The notes beneath the pieces are model-generated. The model ran no database searches. It was not told the DNA's origin and saw only the letters and a list, made by a program, of their open reading frames with translations. This document shows, piece after piece, positions 11,568-23,091 of a stretch of DNA of 64,000 nt. The number at the start of each line of letters is the position of its first letter. Position 1 is the first letter of the stretch. The stretch is taken from contig NC_065543.1 of the NCBI RefSeq assembly GCF_932294415.1, positions 42,864,277 to 42,928,276 on the forward strand, in the 5' to 3' direction. This stretch comes from Quercus robur (lineage: Eukaryota; Streptophyta; Magnoliopsida; Fagales; Fagaceae). A program made the position numbers and the translations under genes.

Positions 11568-11965
11568 TAGGGGCGGAGCTACATGTATGAGTGGGGGGGC
11601 CAAAAATTTATAGAGATTTTTTTTCTCACATTTATTTTTTTTTATTGTAAAATGTGTTCTTGTGTCTGTTAAAGTTTTGGATCATTCATGTCTTTGAATA
11701 CTTCATTAGTTCAATTGAAATTTTTTTACTCACTTTGGTAGACAATTTGGAAACTTATATTAAAAATGAAAACTTTAAAGATTCACTATGAATGATACTA
11801 AATTATGTGTGTATAAATGCATGTGTTTGTGCATGTTTATGAAAGCTTATATAAGCTAATATATATATATATATATATACACATATATATTTTGAGAGTG
11901 ATATAAGCTAATAAATTAGTATTATAAGTTAGCCCTCCCAAACAAAAATTTCTATCTAGGCCCTG
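11568..11965. mobile_element. hAT-type MITE
   Basis: A 398-bp element starts TAGGGGCGGAG and ends GGCCCTG, matching CAGGG-type hAT termini. A perfect 8-bp target-site duplication ACCATAAC lies at 11560-11567 and 11966-11973. The interior is AT-rich with a TA microsatellite near 11860-11880. No transposase is present. Confidence 0.85.
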
Positions 11966-12404
11966 ACCATAACTATACACCACTTAAACAAGCATGACTC
12001 ATTAAATAAGTCATATGATTAAAAATATACGTGAATAGTAATTTGAATTGCCATGTGATGGGTTGAGATAATTTTCTTTCAAATTGGCTTAAAGGTAAAC
12101 TCTATCCCATTATAATTATCAAGAGGAAAAATAAAAGAATTTTTTTGCATATTTAAGATATTATGTACTGCTTAATCCCTGAAAGTGAAACCTTTAAAAG
12201 TGACTTTCACATATCGAGAGAACATTTAAAAATAAATAAATAAATCCAACCTTCCAAATGTTTCAAATTATAATACATTAAAAAATATATATATATATAT
12301 ATATATTAATATATATACTCCCCTGCATAATCAAACAGATTTTTTTGGGGACAAATTATAACTAGAAGCTGTCACTCGCAGTATTCAAAATCTATATTAG
12401 CCAT

Positions 12405-13150
12405 AAGGTCACATTAAATTCTAGACACTATGATAGAGTGATAGCCAATCCAGATGGTAGATATGTGTGGTTGCGAAAGCTTTCATCCAATGATAAATTT
12501 CTCTTTAAAATAAAAGAAAACCTAAATGATAAGAGGATAAGAATTGGTGTTCCCTCAAAAAGAAAAAAGAAAACAAAAACGGCGTAATCTGTAACACCAC
12601 TTTCACAATATTCTCATAACAAATTTTATGTGAAAAACTATTATCAATACTAATTTGAGTCTACTAACGAAATTACTTTTTTGCCCATAACAACTTACTG
12701 CGAATAATTTATTGTGAAAATGTTAGGATTATGACATTTCTCGTGGTATAACCATTCAGTTCTCCCGGAGCATAATAAATAAGCGTTCTATCTATTCCCA
12801 GTCCTTTCACATGAATTGTGAATTCCACCTTAAAAAATTGAGTTAAATTCAGGATAAGAGATAGGGTTGGCATTTACGTGTTATGTGCCTCAACATGTTT
12901 CGTTCTCTTTAGGTGTCAGGCAGCAAGTGAGGTCCATCCATGATTCCATGTCAAAAAAAGAAAAGAAAAAAAAGAGACACCACATTTTTTTTTTGATGGG
13001 AACGAGACACCACATTAGTACCACTTGTGCACTGGCCCTATAATTTTGACTCTTCCGCAAGCAGGAAATTAATGCTGACCATTACCATCACATGTTGACA
13101 TGTTGTGCTTGCCTCCCACACCCACAGTGTCTAGAATTTAATGTGACCTT
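12405..13150. repeat. 25-bp perfect inverted repeat pair
   Basis: A 25-bp sequence starting AAGGTCACATTAAATTC (12405-12429) recurs exactly as its reverse complement at 13126-13150, about 700 bp away. The pair could be termini of an unclassified DNA element. I see no convincing target duplication and no ORF in between. The interior includes a duplicated gagacaccacat phrase near 12974 and 13006. Confidence 0.7.
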
Positions 13151-13235
13151 CCTATTCTATTCATTTGATCTGATGAATGATGATACAAGACTGATACGTT
13201 GTGCACTTGTGCCATTATTAGAAATTAGAGACTTT

Positions 13236-13815
13236 GGCTGTGTATGGTTCGTGTAAAAGCATTTTCGGAAAATATTTCATTTTTCAGAAATGCTATTTTT
13301 CGGAAATGAAAATGTTTTCATGCGTTTGGTTGCATTTCAAAAAATTTTCCGGAAAATATTTTTTGGTGTTTGGAAAAGAAGAAGGAAAAGACAAACCCAG
13401 GAAAAAAATCATCAACGATCGCGATCTCGATTCGGCGCGATCTTGCGAAGGTGAGATCGCGATCAACGGTGCGATCTCGCGACGGCTTCGCGAGATCGCG
13501 ATCTCGGATCGGGGTCGTCGGACTGGAGCTCGCGAGATCGGCGCGGACTGGAGCTCGGAGTTCGCCGGCGATCGTCGGACTGACTGGAATGTTTCTTCTC
13601 CTCTCGCGCGCGCGCTCTCTCTCTCTTTCTCTCTCTTTTTCCGGAAATACTTTGAAGGGAAAATGGAAGTGTAAAATGATTTCCGTGGTCAAAGGCATTT
13701 TTTTTCGATCAACGGATTTCAATTTCCGGAAAATAGAATTTCCCGGACCAACCAAACAGCCTCATTTCCGGAAAAGCATTTCCGGAAGTGATTTTCACCC
13801 AAAACAAACACACCC
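13236..13815. mobile_element. Inverted-repeat element with GC-rich core
   Basis: A 580-bp element has related ends (GGCTGTGTATGG on the left; GGGTGTGTTTG when the right end is read in reverse) flanked by TTT on both sides. TTTCCGGAAA-type palindromes recur near both ends. The core at about 13410-13615 is GC-rich in an AT-rich neighbourhood and full of GATCGCGATCTCG and CGCGA words. The long ORFs here lie on both strands in several frames, which marks them as composition artefacts. Confidence 0.7.
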
Positions 13816-13818
13816 TTT

Positions 13819-16800
13819 ATGGAGGGTCCTTTCATACCTATAACTGACCAATATTCCTCATAGTTTCTAAGATGTGTAGTAACCGTAAGTCCCTTCATCT
13901 TCATTTGATGGGATACCCATACCATGTGCATGACTTACTAAGAGGTCATACAAAAATTAAAAAACAAAACATGGATAATACAGACTCCCATGTTGCTACA
14001 AATTTATTACATGAGTCTTATAATTGATATTCAGTTTTTAAAGGTAAAAAATTAGAAAAGTTCAAAATTTGACTGATTATACCATAGACATGACATCATT
14101 ATTCGTTATCATGTCAATTTATTATTTTTATTTTTATAATGTGCTTATTATTTTCGCATACAATAAGCAATAGATAAATTCTTAAAAGAGAGTATGAATT
14201 TCATTTGTGACAAATCTTTGGTACTACAACTCAAACCTCAACTAATAAGAGGCTATGCTAATAACTTTGTAATTCAATTGACACTTTTTAGTATTTCTAA
14301 TTAGGGTTATTCACGGGTCGATTTGATTTAGTTTTGGAGTTAAGTCGCCACTCGACTTAATCATGTTGGGTTTGGAATCACACCACCTACCATTGAATGT
14401 GGGTATACAAGTCCCCAACTGCCATGGCTTTGCTATTCTAATGGTTAGCTAGGTTGAAATTGTTGGATTTGAATTGCTTTGCCCCCTTTGCGGTAAGGGA
14501 TTCACTAAAGAGGTACTTTGGTTTGTCGTAGTTAGGACTAGAGGTGCCCACCTCTTATTAGTTGTTGTGGGTCAATGGTGCTCGAGCATGTACTTGTTTT
14601 TAGTTGTGGCATATTTACTATGTTCAACAAAGACTTGTCGAATCTTATTAAATTGAAAAATATGAGTTACACACAATAAAGAAAAAGATGGAAATTGGGG
14701 AAGGAAGAAGGGTCTTTCTAGTCGAATTTTGAAGGAGGAAGGTTGCCACTCAAACTAATTTCATCGGATTTACTGGGCACAAAACAACCATTGACTACCG
14801 CATTAATTGGATTGGTCGATTTCCAGCTTGGATCCTTCCAGGTCAATTTGGTTCTGTTATTCGATGATGGATGAACAAACCCTATTTCTATTGGAGATCT
14901 TCAATATTCAAATCACCCATCCCAAAAATCAAATTATCAAAAAAAAAAAAAAAAAAACCCACCAATAAAAATGCTTTAATTTGTCACTCCTTGTGATATC
15001 TCAACAAAATTTTTTTTTTGCCCTTTTAACTTCCCCTTAATTTTTATCTAAAAAAAATGTTGTCGTCAGAACATATTTCCTACCTATTTCACAACTTTAT
15101 CATTACACTTAAAGCTTGCTGTCAATTTCCCAAGCAATCCACTATAAAAGCATAAAGGAAATCAGCAAGTATAAAAAAATTGCCCTTTGATTGGAAAGCA
15201 TATAACTTTCTGTGAGTGGGCAGGTGTTGGTATATAGGAATTGTGCCTTTTGACGTCAAGTGGATTCTGATGTACGAAGATGATTTTTCTCATTTTCCAT
15301 TTTTCCTTGTCTTCTAATTTTTAGTACTATGAACTCTACTTTTATCCAATCGAAAAGATAGACAGTGCTTGATGTTCTATAAAGTAAACAGGTGAAATTG
15401 TATTCGAGGATTTCTAAAACTACTTGAAACTTTTAAAAGGAAAAATTGGATTTGATTGCTTTCGATATTAATACAAAAGGCGAATGAATCAAATAACAAA
15501 TATACCCCACTCGACTCCACTTTATGGTTGTGCTCTGTAACATCTGTTTGTACTCCAAAACCGCATAGAGAAAGTTTATATACACAGTGCCATAAAAGTG
15601 GTCTATTGTAAGTGGTACAGTGAGTGATAAAGAAAAAGTGACCCATCATTTAGAGTCGACTACTTCAATATGTTGCAACGAATGATAAATCGTAGAAAAA
15701 CTAAATGGAAAAAGAAATAAGCATTACATATGAATTAGGACAAAGTTACGACTCTACTCAATATCTTTTTTATTGCACGTAAATTTTGGTAAATCTATCA
15801 TTAGATAACATTTTTTTTTATATCTTTTATGCTTGCAGAATTAAAAATAAAAAAATCAAAGATCAATAGTTATGTCATCAGTCAAATATTTAAATTTTAA
15901 GTTTTTGTAGTATAAAATTATTCATAAAAAATATATTTATGGATTAAATAGTAAATAACATATGATTAGCACAAAATTTGGCAGATATGTTAAGAACATA
16001 AAAAACATGTAATTTAACAGTTAGATTTTCAAAATATATAGCTATGTTAATTTTTTTTAGTGAGAGTTGTAATAACTATCTATAACCAAGTTTGTAGCCA
16101 AATTTTGTTCAAAGAGTTATTAACAAAATTGTTATTGTAACTTTCGTGGAATAAAATCAATTAACTTGGTAAGGCTTCACTTAAGTAATGTTTAAGGCAA
16201 TGGAATTTTGAGATCAAAGTAAAAAACTGATCCAAATGGAAGCCAAGAAGCCAAAATTTGCCAAGAAAATATGTACTCCCCATTTTCTCTGAGTTTGAAC
16301 TTTGGAGCATGGTCAAGACTGTCCTAGATAATCAACTGGCAAATACACTCAAGTTAAATCCCCATTTATCTTTTATTTTTTTGTAGGATTGGTGGGTACT
16401 TAAATTTAAGATCTATTCGAAAGCTATTTATTTCCTTTAGCACATGAGTAAAAGACATATGCTAGATGCCTAAATTGCTTATGGAGAAGTGAGAACGTAT
16501 ATAATAGTAAAAAAATGTGTCCATAATCTAATAAAAACAACGTTATCTTGGTCTTTATTGCATGGTAATGACATTTTTTTAGACATGGTTTTGGTTATTG
16601 GCATTTGAAATTTGTATCTATAATTTACCAGTGGAAGGAATCTATGAATGTAGAATCAAAAGCTTGGAACCAAAAGAGGATCAACTTTTTGGAATAGGAA
16701 TCGTACGTACCAGTAGTTGTGGCTTTCTTGTCGGAATGTGCAATTTGGAGATTCTATGATAATCTTTACCAAATATAATTTGTAGATTTCAGGTGCTAAG

Positions 16801-17026
16801 GACAGCAAGAATCCTTCAATTTGTGTATGCTTTACTAGTTTTTTGATTAAGCAATAGTCCTGCTCGTGTATTGATTGTGACTCTCAACCTAAATCACACA
16901 TTTCAAGCTAGCCCTTTGTTTTTAAACAATTTGCTTGGCAGAAACTTTTATAATCCCTTTGTTAATTTCATGGTCATATTCAAAAGAACTCTTTGACACT
17001 CCAAAATCCAAATCCCAAAAAAACAA
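13819..17026. other. Gene-free AT-rich region
   Basis: I see no gene in these 3.2 kb. Open frames are short and match nothing I recognise. Poly-A runs occur near 14940-14957. Confidence 0.55.
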
Positions 17027-17108
17027 AACACTAGAAAGTGAGAGGGGAGAGCAAGTTGACAAACTTAAACACTAGAAAGTGAGAGGGGAGAGCAAGTTGA
17101 CAAACTTA
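17027..17108. repeat. 41-bp tandem duplication
   Basis: The block CACTAGAAAGTGAGAGG...GACAAACTTA occurs twice head to tail with a 41-bp period and is essentially identical, so the duplication is recent. Confidence 0.9.
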
Positions 17109-18751
17109 GCTCCATTGAAGAAGACAACACCATATGTCTTGTAGTGATGAGAATATCCACATTCTGTCGCCTGCACGGTACTCTCTGGTGGATTCAAAAT
17201 TATGGATTAATTCAATACACTGCCGCCTACAAAGCTGGCTTGGATAGTTGAATATGTTCTTGTAATACTGGTTTTGCAGTTTCCAACATATCAAATTACT
17301 AGGCTATTTACTTACCCTTTAAACAACATAACTAAACCTATCCTATGTTTCAGAGATGCAGCGCCTATAATACACCTTTAGCCCATTAAAAAGGATAAAA
17401 AAACAAAGAAAAGAAAGCCAGAAGAGAGGCTGACAAGAGCAGACACCAGATACCTTCAATCCATATAGATACGACAGCAGGAAAGCAAAAGCAGATTGGG
17501 CCTGTTACATTATTGACAAGGTCCATTCACTTGATTATGCAGTACATGTCCCTCAAATAAAACTTAAGGTGCACCGCATCATATCCAGCTCACAGATGCA
17601 CTGGACAAAAGCCTTATCCTAAAACTAATGGCCCCACCCCTCTTAAAGCCCTAGGCCCCTACCCTTTCCCATCTATCACCTAAAACAAAACTTGTAGTCT
17701 CCATTATATTCCACACCTGTGTAAGAGAATGTGATCAAAGAGTTCCATAGTTAAGAAACACATTTTTTTCAAGTCCAAATATTCTTTTGCCAGAAGTCTA
17801 ATAGCTAAACTGGTTGACACTGTGTTTCCAAAACAGACATCCAAAATTCTAAAAGTAAAAATAACAGAAGTCCAATTATTCTTTTCTAAATTGTCAAGGA
17901 AGTCTCGGTACTGACTTTGGTGTTATAGAAAAAACTAGGAGACAGATTGTAAACTCATAATTCATTTTTGAACCAGCATGCATGGATAGTACAGATCTGC
18001 ACATCCTTCTTTTGTTAATAAATATCTGAAACTTATTGTAATTTTGATAGACAAAGCCATTGGTCCAAAGGATTTTTCTGGATACAAAAATTTAGATGAG
18101 CACACAAGTTGTTTGAACAAAACGCCAAAAAATAAAGTTGTCAACACATAGTCCTGCTCCTACCACAAATTTTTCCTTCTACGTGCGGGCTGAAAACTGT
18201 GCCAGTGCTTCATTATATATTTTGATTCTATCCCCAGGAACAAAAACTCAAATACTGTAACATTACATATTTAACTTCACAAGCACAACTTAAGAGAACA
18301 AATTCATGAGTGGCATCTTTATTAAACCAATAAAACAAGAGTTGCATCTTTAATCAACCAATATAACAAATTGAATATTTCCCAAAGTTGGCTCGAGGTG
18401 AAGTCACTTGTTTGAGAATCTAAGAACTATCACTTCTAAGTATAAAGAATCCAATTCTAAGGCAGAGTAGCACTATGGAAAAAATGACAGAAAGGTTGGT
18501 AGTATTTCCCACCCATTTCTTCCAGTTGGACTGATGCCTAGCCCAGTGACAAATTACATCATTCCTAAATATGGCATCCAGATACCAAATTGGAAGAACC
18601 CAACCTAGACCCGGCCCTCCATTCACCCTGTGAAAACTTCCTACTATTCACATTCTTCAAAAGGATACACTCATACACATGCCATATTTACATCCATTAG
18701 CAACAACTAGCAGTGTTAATGGGCACCCCTGACATTTAGCGTGTGTAATCA
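17109..18751. other. Downstream flank of the DnaJ gene
   Basis: No coding sequence is recognised. The part next to 18751 should contain the 3' UTR of the minus-strand DnaJ gene. I cannot define its polyadenylation site. Confidence 0.5.
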
Positions 18752-19297
18752 TTATGAAGTTCCTCCAAGAACTCTCTTTAAATCAGATTTCTGTTCTGCT
18801 GTAAGCCTTGAAGGGTATTTGACATCAAATTTAACTCTCAAATTCCCCTTCCTCCCAGCTTCTTTTGAGATTGGCATACCCTCATTTGGGACAACCACCT
18901 CAGCTCCAGGTTTGACGATATCTGTTAGTGGGATCACGAGATTCCTTCCATCCAGGGTGGTTAGGTCAATGGTCTTCCCTGTGAGGGCCTCTAGCAGTGT
19001 TATCTCCTGGTTGACTACCAGATCATTACCATCCCTCTTATAAAGAGCATGTGGCTTCTCATCTACCACAAAAACAACATCTGCAGGAATGATACCAGGC
19101 TCCTGGTTACCCTTCTCAGGGAATGTGATCTTTGTGCCCTTCTTCCAACCAGGTTTTATCTCAACGGTCAATATCTCCTCCAGAGTCCGAAATTTACTGC
19201 AAGAGAATTGCTCATGCCATCAAGTGGAAGTAACATTCAAAAAGCAAAACATTCACTCAGGATTAACAGAATCAAACCATGCATATTTATTCCCCCC

Positions 19298-19328
<31 letters not shown>

Positions 19329-22300
19329 AAGAATCAAAGCACACATTTGCAAAAGATTATCGATGCAGAGCAATGCCATATCATGCCACCATATTTTTCT
19401 TTATTATTATTCTTTTTTTTTGGGGGGGGTGGGGTGTGGGGGGGTAAGTTACACATGAACCTGGTGGGTCATGATCCCATGACCTTATCCTCCGCTTTAC
19501 TCTAACAAGGAGAAGGAAGTGTCATTTGAGCTAAAGCTCATTGGCCATATCATGCCAGTAATAAAAGAGGACATCCATATTTCCTTTTTTAGTTTGATAT
19601 ATAGACTAAAATTATCTATGTGAATTTTTTGAGATAATTTGCAAATCCCAATACTTGGCCAATAGAAGACCTATTTTCCTAACAGGATAGACCATGAGAA
19701 TAGAGAGCCTTACGCATAAACCATTAACATTTATTGCTTCATAGGCAGGACAAGCAAACCCAAGAAAACCAGGAAACAGGGATAGGAAAGAAGGAAAAAA
19801 GAAAGTATAGGTTTCCATTGCTCAAGGAAAAGCAAGATTAATCATACAAATCATTAGCCAAGTTTAACCCTTGAGAAAAGCATTATCCCTAATGAAAAAC
19901 AAAATTTTGTTTCCTTTTCCTCTATTCTTTTATAAAATAAAAATAAGAATAACTAGCAGTTTAGCTTCTCTATCAGACCTAACAAAAAAGTTTAGCTTCT
20001 CTATCAGTATCTGAGATATAACTCACTACTAAGGAAACAACTTATGACCGATCCACTTAAGCTTAGAAATGTTCCAGTCAATGAAATTTCTTCCTATTCA
20101 CCTTACAAGGTTGACTAGTTTTCACTCTTCTATTGGTGCTGCTGGCCTCTAACTACAGGTGGAAGACTTCCCCCCATGGAAACATCTTCAGGCTGAACTG
20201 TATTGTTGTGGCCCAAAGTTCAGAGAATGCATGAGTGAAATCATGTAGGTTGGCCAAAATACCCCCTTATAAACTTAAGTATCAATATAACTTATCAAAG
20301 AACTAAACGACGAAGTTGAAAAGCATCTTCTTAGCTTTGCTTGACACTTGACAGTGCTTGCTTAAGCTTTTTCTTCTTTTAAATTCTAATTCACCACGTA
20401 TAAAGTAGTCTTGAAGCTACTTGCAGCTTCAAACTGGCTAAAGATAGAAATGTGGTTGGTCTGGCCTTGGGTACCTCAACCCAAAGCTTGTCCAGCAAGA
20501 TGCTGCCCTACCTAGGTCCTAGAAACCAAATACATATTTGATAATAGACCAATGATTTCTCTTACTTCTTTATCCGCAAGCATTTAAAAAACCAATGATT
20601 TCAAGTTTTCTTCTCCAATTAAACCCTTCCAATATATATTACTTTGAATATCTTAAGAATGCGCATTGTTGGCAATCTGTTTGGCAGCAAGAGGGGAAGA
20701 GGAAAGGAAAGGAAAAGGAAAATGAAGTGGAAAGGAAAAGGAGAAGAAAGGTTGGTAATTCCCTTTTGTCTGTTTAGTAGAAGGTTATAAATGAGTGTTG
20801 AAAAAGGGACGAGTTTACATTTCTGTTGTTTGGTTCAAATACAGAAGAGAATGGAAAGTTACTCATAAGTAATACTTTGACAAGTACACCCCTATAAAAA
20901 CAACATTAAAATATTCAGTTGTAGTTAATTGACCATTAAGGCTATAAATGGAAGCCCCATGGAAAGATCCAATCTCACATTCCTTCTCTTCCCTCAAACC
21001 AACCAAAGGAATTTGTATTTCCATCTCCCCTTTTCCTTTCATTATTTCACCTTTCCTCCTATTTCCTCCCAACCACACATAGTTATTGTTATTAAGACCA
21101 GTCCATCTGTAGACATTAAGGGATTAACCAACCCACAACAATTTTTGGTATCACATTGAATATTGATTACATGCAAGAACTCTTAGGGTCTGTTTGAGAT
21201 CCGCTTATTTTGCTGAAACTAAAAACTTTTTGTTGAAAGTACGATAGATAAAGATAAAAGTTAGGTGAAATAGTACAGTGGGACCCATAAATAGTACCAA
21301 AAAGTGCAGTGAGACCCATGAATAGTAGCAAAAATATGCTGAATAGTAAAATAAATTGGCAAATTTCATCCATGTCAAACGAACACTTAGTGGTACAAAG
21401 TTGAGAAAACCTTCACAAGAAAACCAAGCAGCCCTTTAACGAAAGCTATGATATCTAAAAATGGAATTCAATGATCTCTCCAACCATGTCGTAAGAAAAT
21501 TAATGCTCAAAATTTTCAAGAGTTGATAGCTCAATAGGATCCAAGCTTTTTTATTTTATTTTATTTTTATTGTTAAGTTGCACACACACCTACTGGGTCT
21601 TGAACCCACTACTTTAACCCTCCCCGCCTAGCACTTATAAAGGGAGGAGGTGCCAATTGAGCAAACGTATAAGATTAACAATTATTTCAAGAAAACGAAA
21701 AAATGCTACAGTCAGGCAGTCCTATAACCTACCAAAAGTCAATTGCTTGACACAAGACATTAATGCTCTTCAAAGTCATTAACAAGGATCAATATTGCAA
21801 GTTTGCAACAGGCAACCAAAAACTCCAGAGGTTTTTAATTTTATTTAAGACTCAATATGACCATTCAAGAGCACAGGCAAGGCAACCACCTAGACAACTG
21901 CCACCTTCAGCAGAAAAACCTTTGCCTAGAACTGTCAATTTACAACCAAAATTCGACCGAACAGCTTAATCAATCCCAGGAAAAACCCTCCTCCTATTAT
22001 GAATTAATCAAAGGCTACAAAAACACAAACACAGAAGTAGATTTCACAATAAATCACTTCCACCCTAGGCAAAGCTTCCTAATAATTATTATTATTTTGA
22101 TAATGTAAGAAACCTTCTTGAAGAAGAGCCCTTTGGACTCACCTCTAGCCACTAAAACCTGCCCCATCTGCCAAAACCAGTTGCCGGATAATCAAGGGAC
22201 ATTCACACCTGATGGGCTAAGCACTCTTAAGCAAAGCTTCCTAATCTCTTAAAAACACATTCATATATTTGTTTAAACATCCATGCAACAAGGAAAATTA

Positions 22301-23091
22301 AAAGTGTAATCCTAAGTCTGTTTTCAAAACAATAGCACATGAATGTGAAGCCAATAACACAGTAAAAAAAAAACACAAAAAAACAAAAAACCAAGAATCC
22401 AATAACAAGCAAAAGAAAACAAATTTAGTGTTAAAAAAAAAATAAATAAAACATACCCAGTAGTATCATAGACATTCCTAGAGATCCTCATCTTCTTCTT
22501 CGAACCTTTATAAAGCTCCTCCAAGCTACAAGGCAATACGCTCTCAAGCGGAGCTACTTTCCTCAAACCCGAAGAAGAAGAAGAAGAAGGTGTCCCACCA
22601 AAATCCGACCCGTTTGCACCCCTAAAGAACCCGTCTTTACCAAAACCCCTCACCCCCGCTCCACCGCTTCCTCCACCGCCAGCTCCGCCATTGCTCTCGG
22701 ATCCAAAAATCTCAGCATAAATATCCTCCGCATCACGCGGGTTGAACCGAAACGACGTCGGGTTGTGGTGGTGGTGCTGGCGATTGTAGAAATGGTGGTG
22801 ATGGACACGCGAAGAGGAAGACGCAGAAGAAGAAGAAGAAGGCTGGGGTGGCGGGATTTGACCGGACTTGAGAGCTTCCTCACCGTAGAGATCGTAGATC
22901 TGACGCTTCTGGGGGTCGCTGAGAACATCGTAAGCTTCGGAAATACGCTTGAATTTGGCTTCGGCTTCGGATTTGTTGATGGGGTTCTTGTCTGGGTGCC
23001 ATATCATAGCTAGTCTCTTGTACGCTTTCTTCAAATCGTCCTCGCTTGCGTTTCGATTCACTTTAAGAATGTTGTAATAGTCCACCCCCAT
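18752..23091 (-). CDS. Type II DnaJ/HSP40 co-chaperone (DNAJB1/B13-like)
   Basis: Two coding exons (23091-22457 and 19196-18752) join in phase to give 359 aa, near the family's usual 340-350. The junction is supported by a GTATGT donor, a CAG acceptor and the conserved reading across it (...DTTG then [17 protein letters not shown]). The J domain is residues 1-70 with the HPD motif at 32-34, which stimulates Hsp70 ATPase. A Ser/His-rich linker follows (85-109, with two HHHH runs), then a Gly-rich stretch (135-165) and two C-terminal peptide-binding domains from about 180. No CxxCxGxG zinc finger is present, so it is type II, probably cytosolic. The stop is at 18752-18754. The 3.26-kb intron carries two SINE copies and a MITE. 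Confidence 0.93.
19389..19543 (-). mobile_element. SINE in DnaJ intron
   Basis: Read on the minus strand this is a tRNA-derived SINE: an A-box-like TAGCTCAAATGACA, then a B-box-like GGGATCATGACCC and an A-rich tail. A perfect 14-bp target-site duplication GCCATATCATGCCA flanks it (19375-19388 and 19544-19557). Long C and A runs lie just upstream (19290-19330). Confidence 0.8.
21186..21386. mobile_element. Tourist-like MITE in DnaJ intron
   Basis: A 201-bp element with ends GGGTCTGTTTGA and, reversed, GTGTTCGTTTGAC is flanked by TTA on both sides (21183-21185 and 21387-21389). The interior (gggacccataaatagta, gctgaaactaaaaac) matches the elements at 34021, 44800 and 47317. Confidence 0.8.
21547..21667 (-). 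mobile_element. SINE in DnaJ intron
   Basis: On the minus strand the order is GCTCAATTGGCACCTCC (A box), a short middle, GGGTTCAAGACCC (B box) and an A-rich tail, the same family as 19389 and 26226. No clear target duplication was found. Confidence 0.65.

Noticed and set aside
13234..13843. Three long overlapping ORFs of 145-157 aa
   Set aside because: They occupy both strands and several frames of one GC-rich repeat, are Arg/Ser-rich and match nothing. Stop codons are simply rare in this composition.
22650..23013. ORFs of 82-92 aa on both strands within the DnaJ first exon
   Set aside because: They are shadows of the real J-domain exon in other frames.
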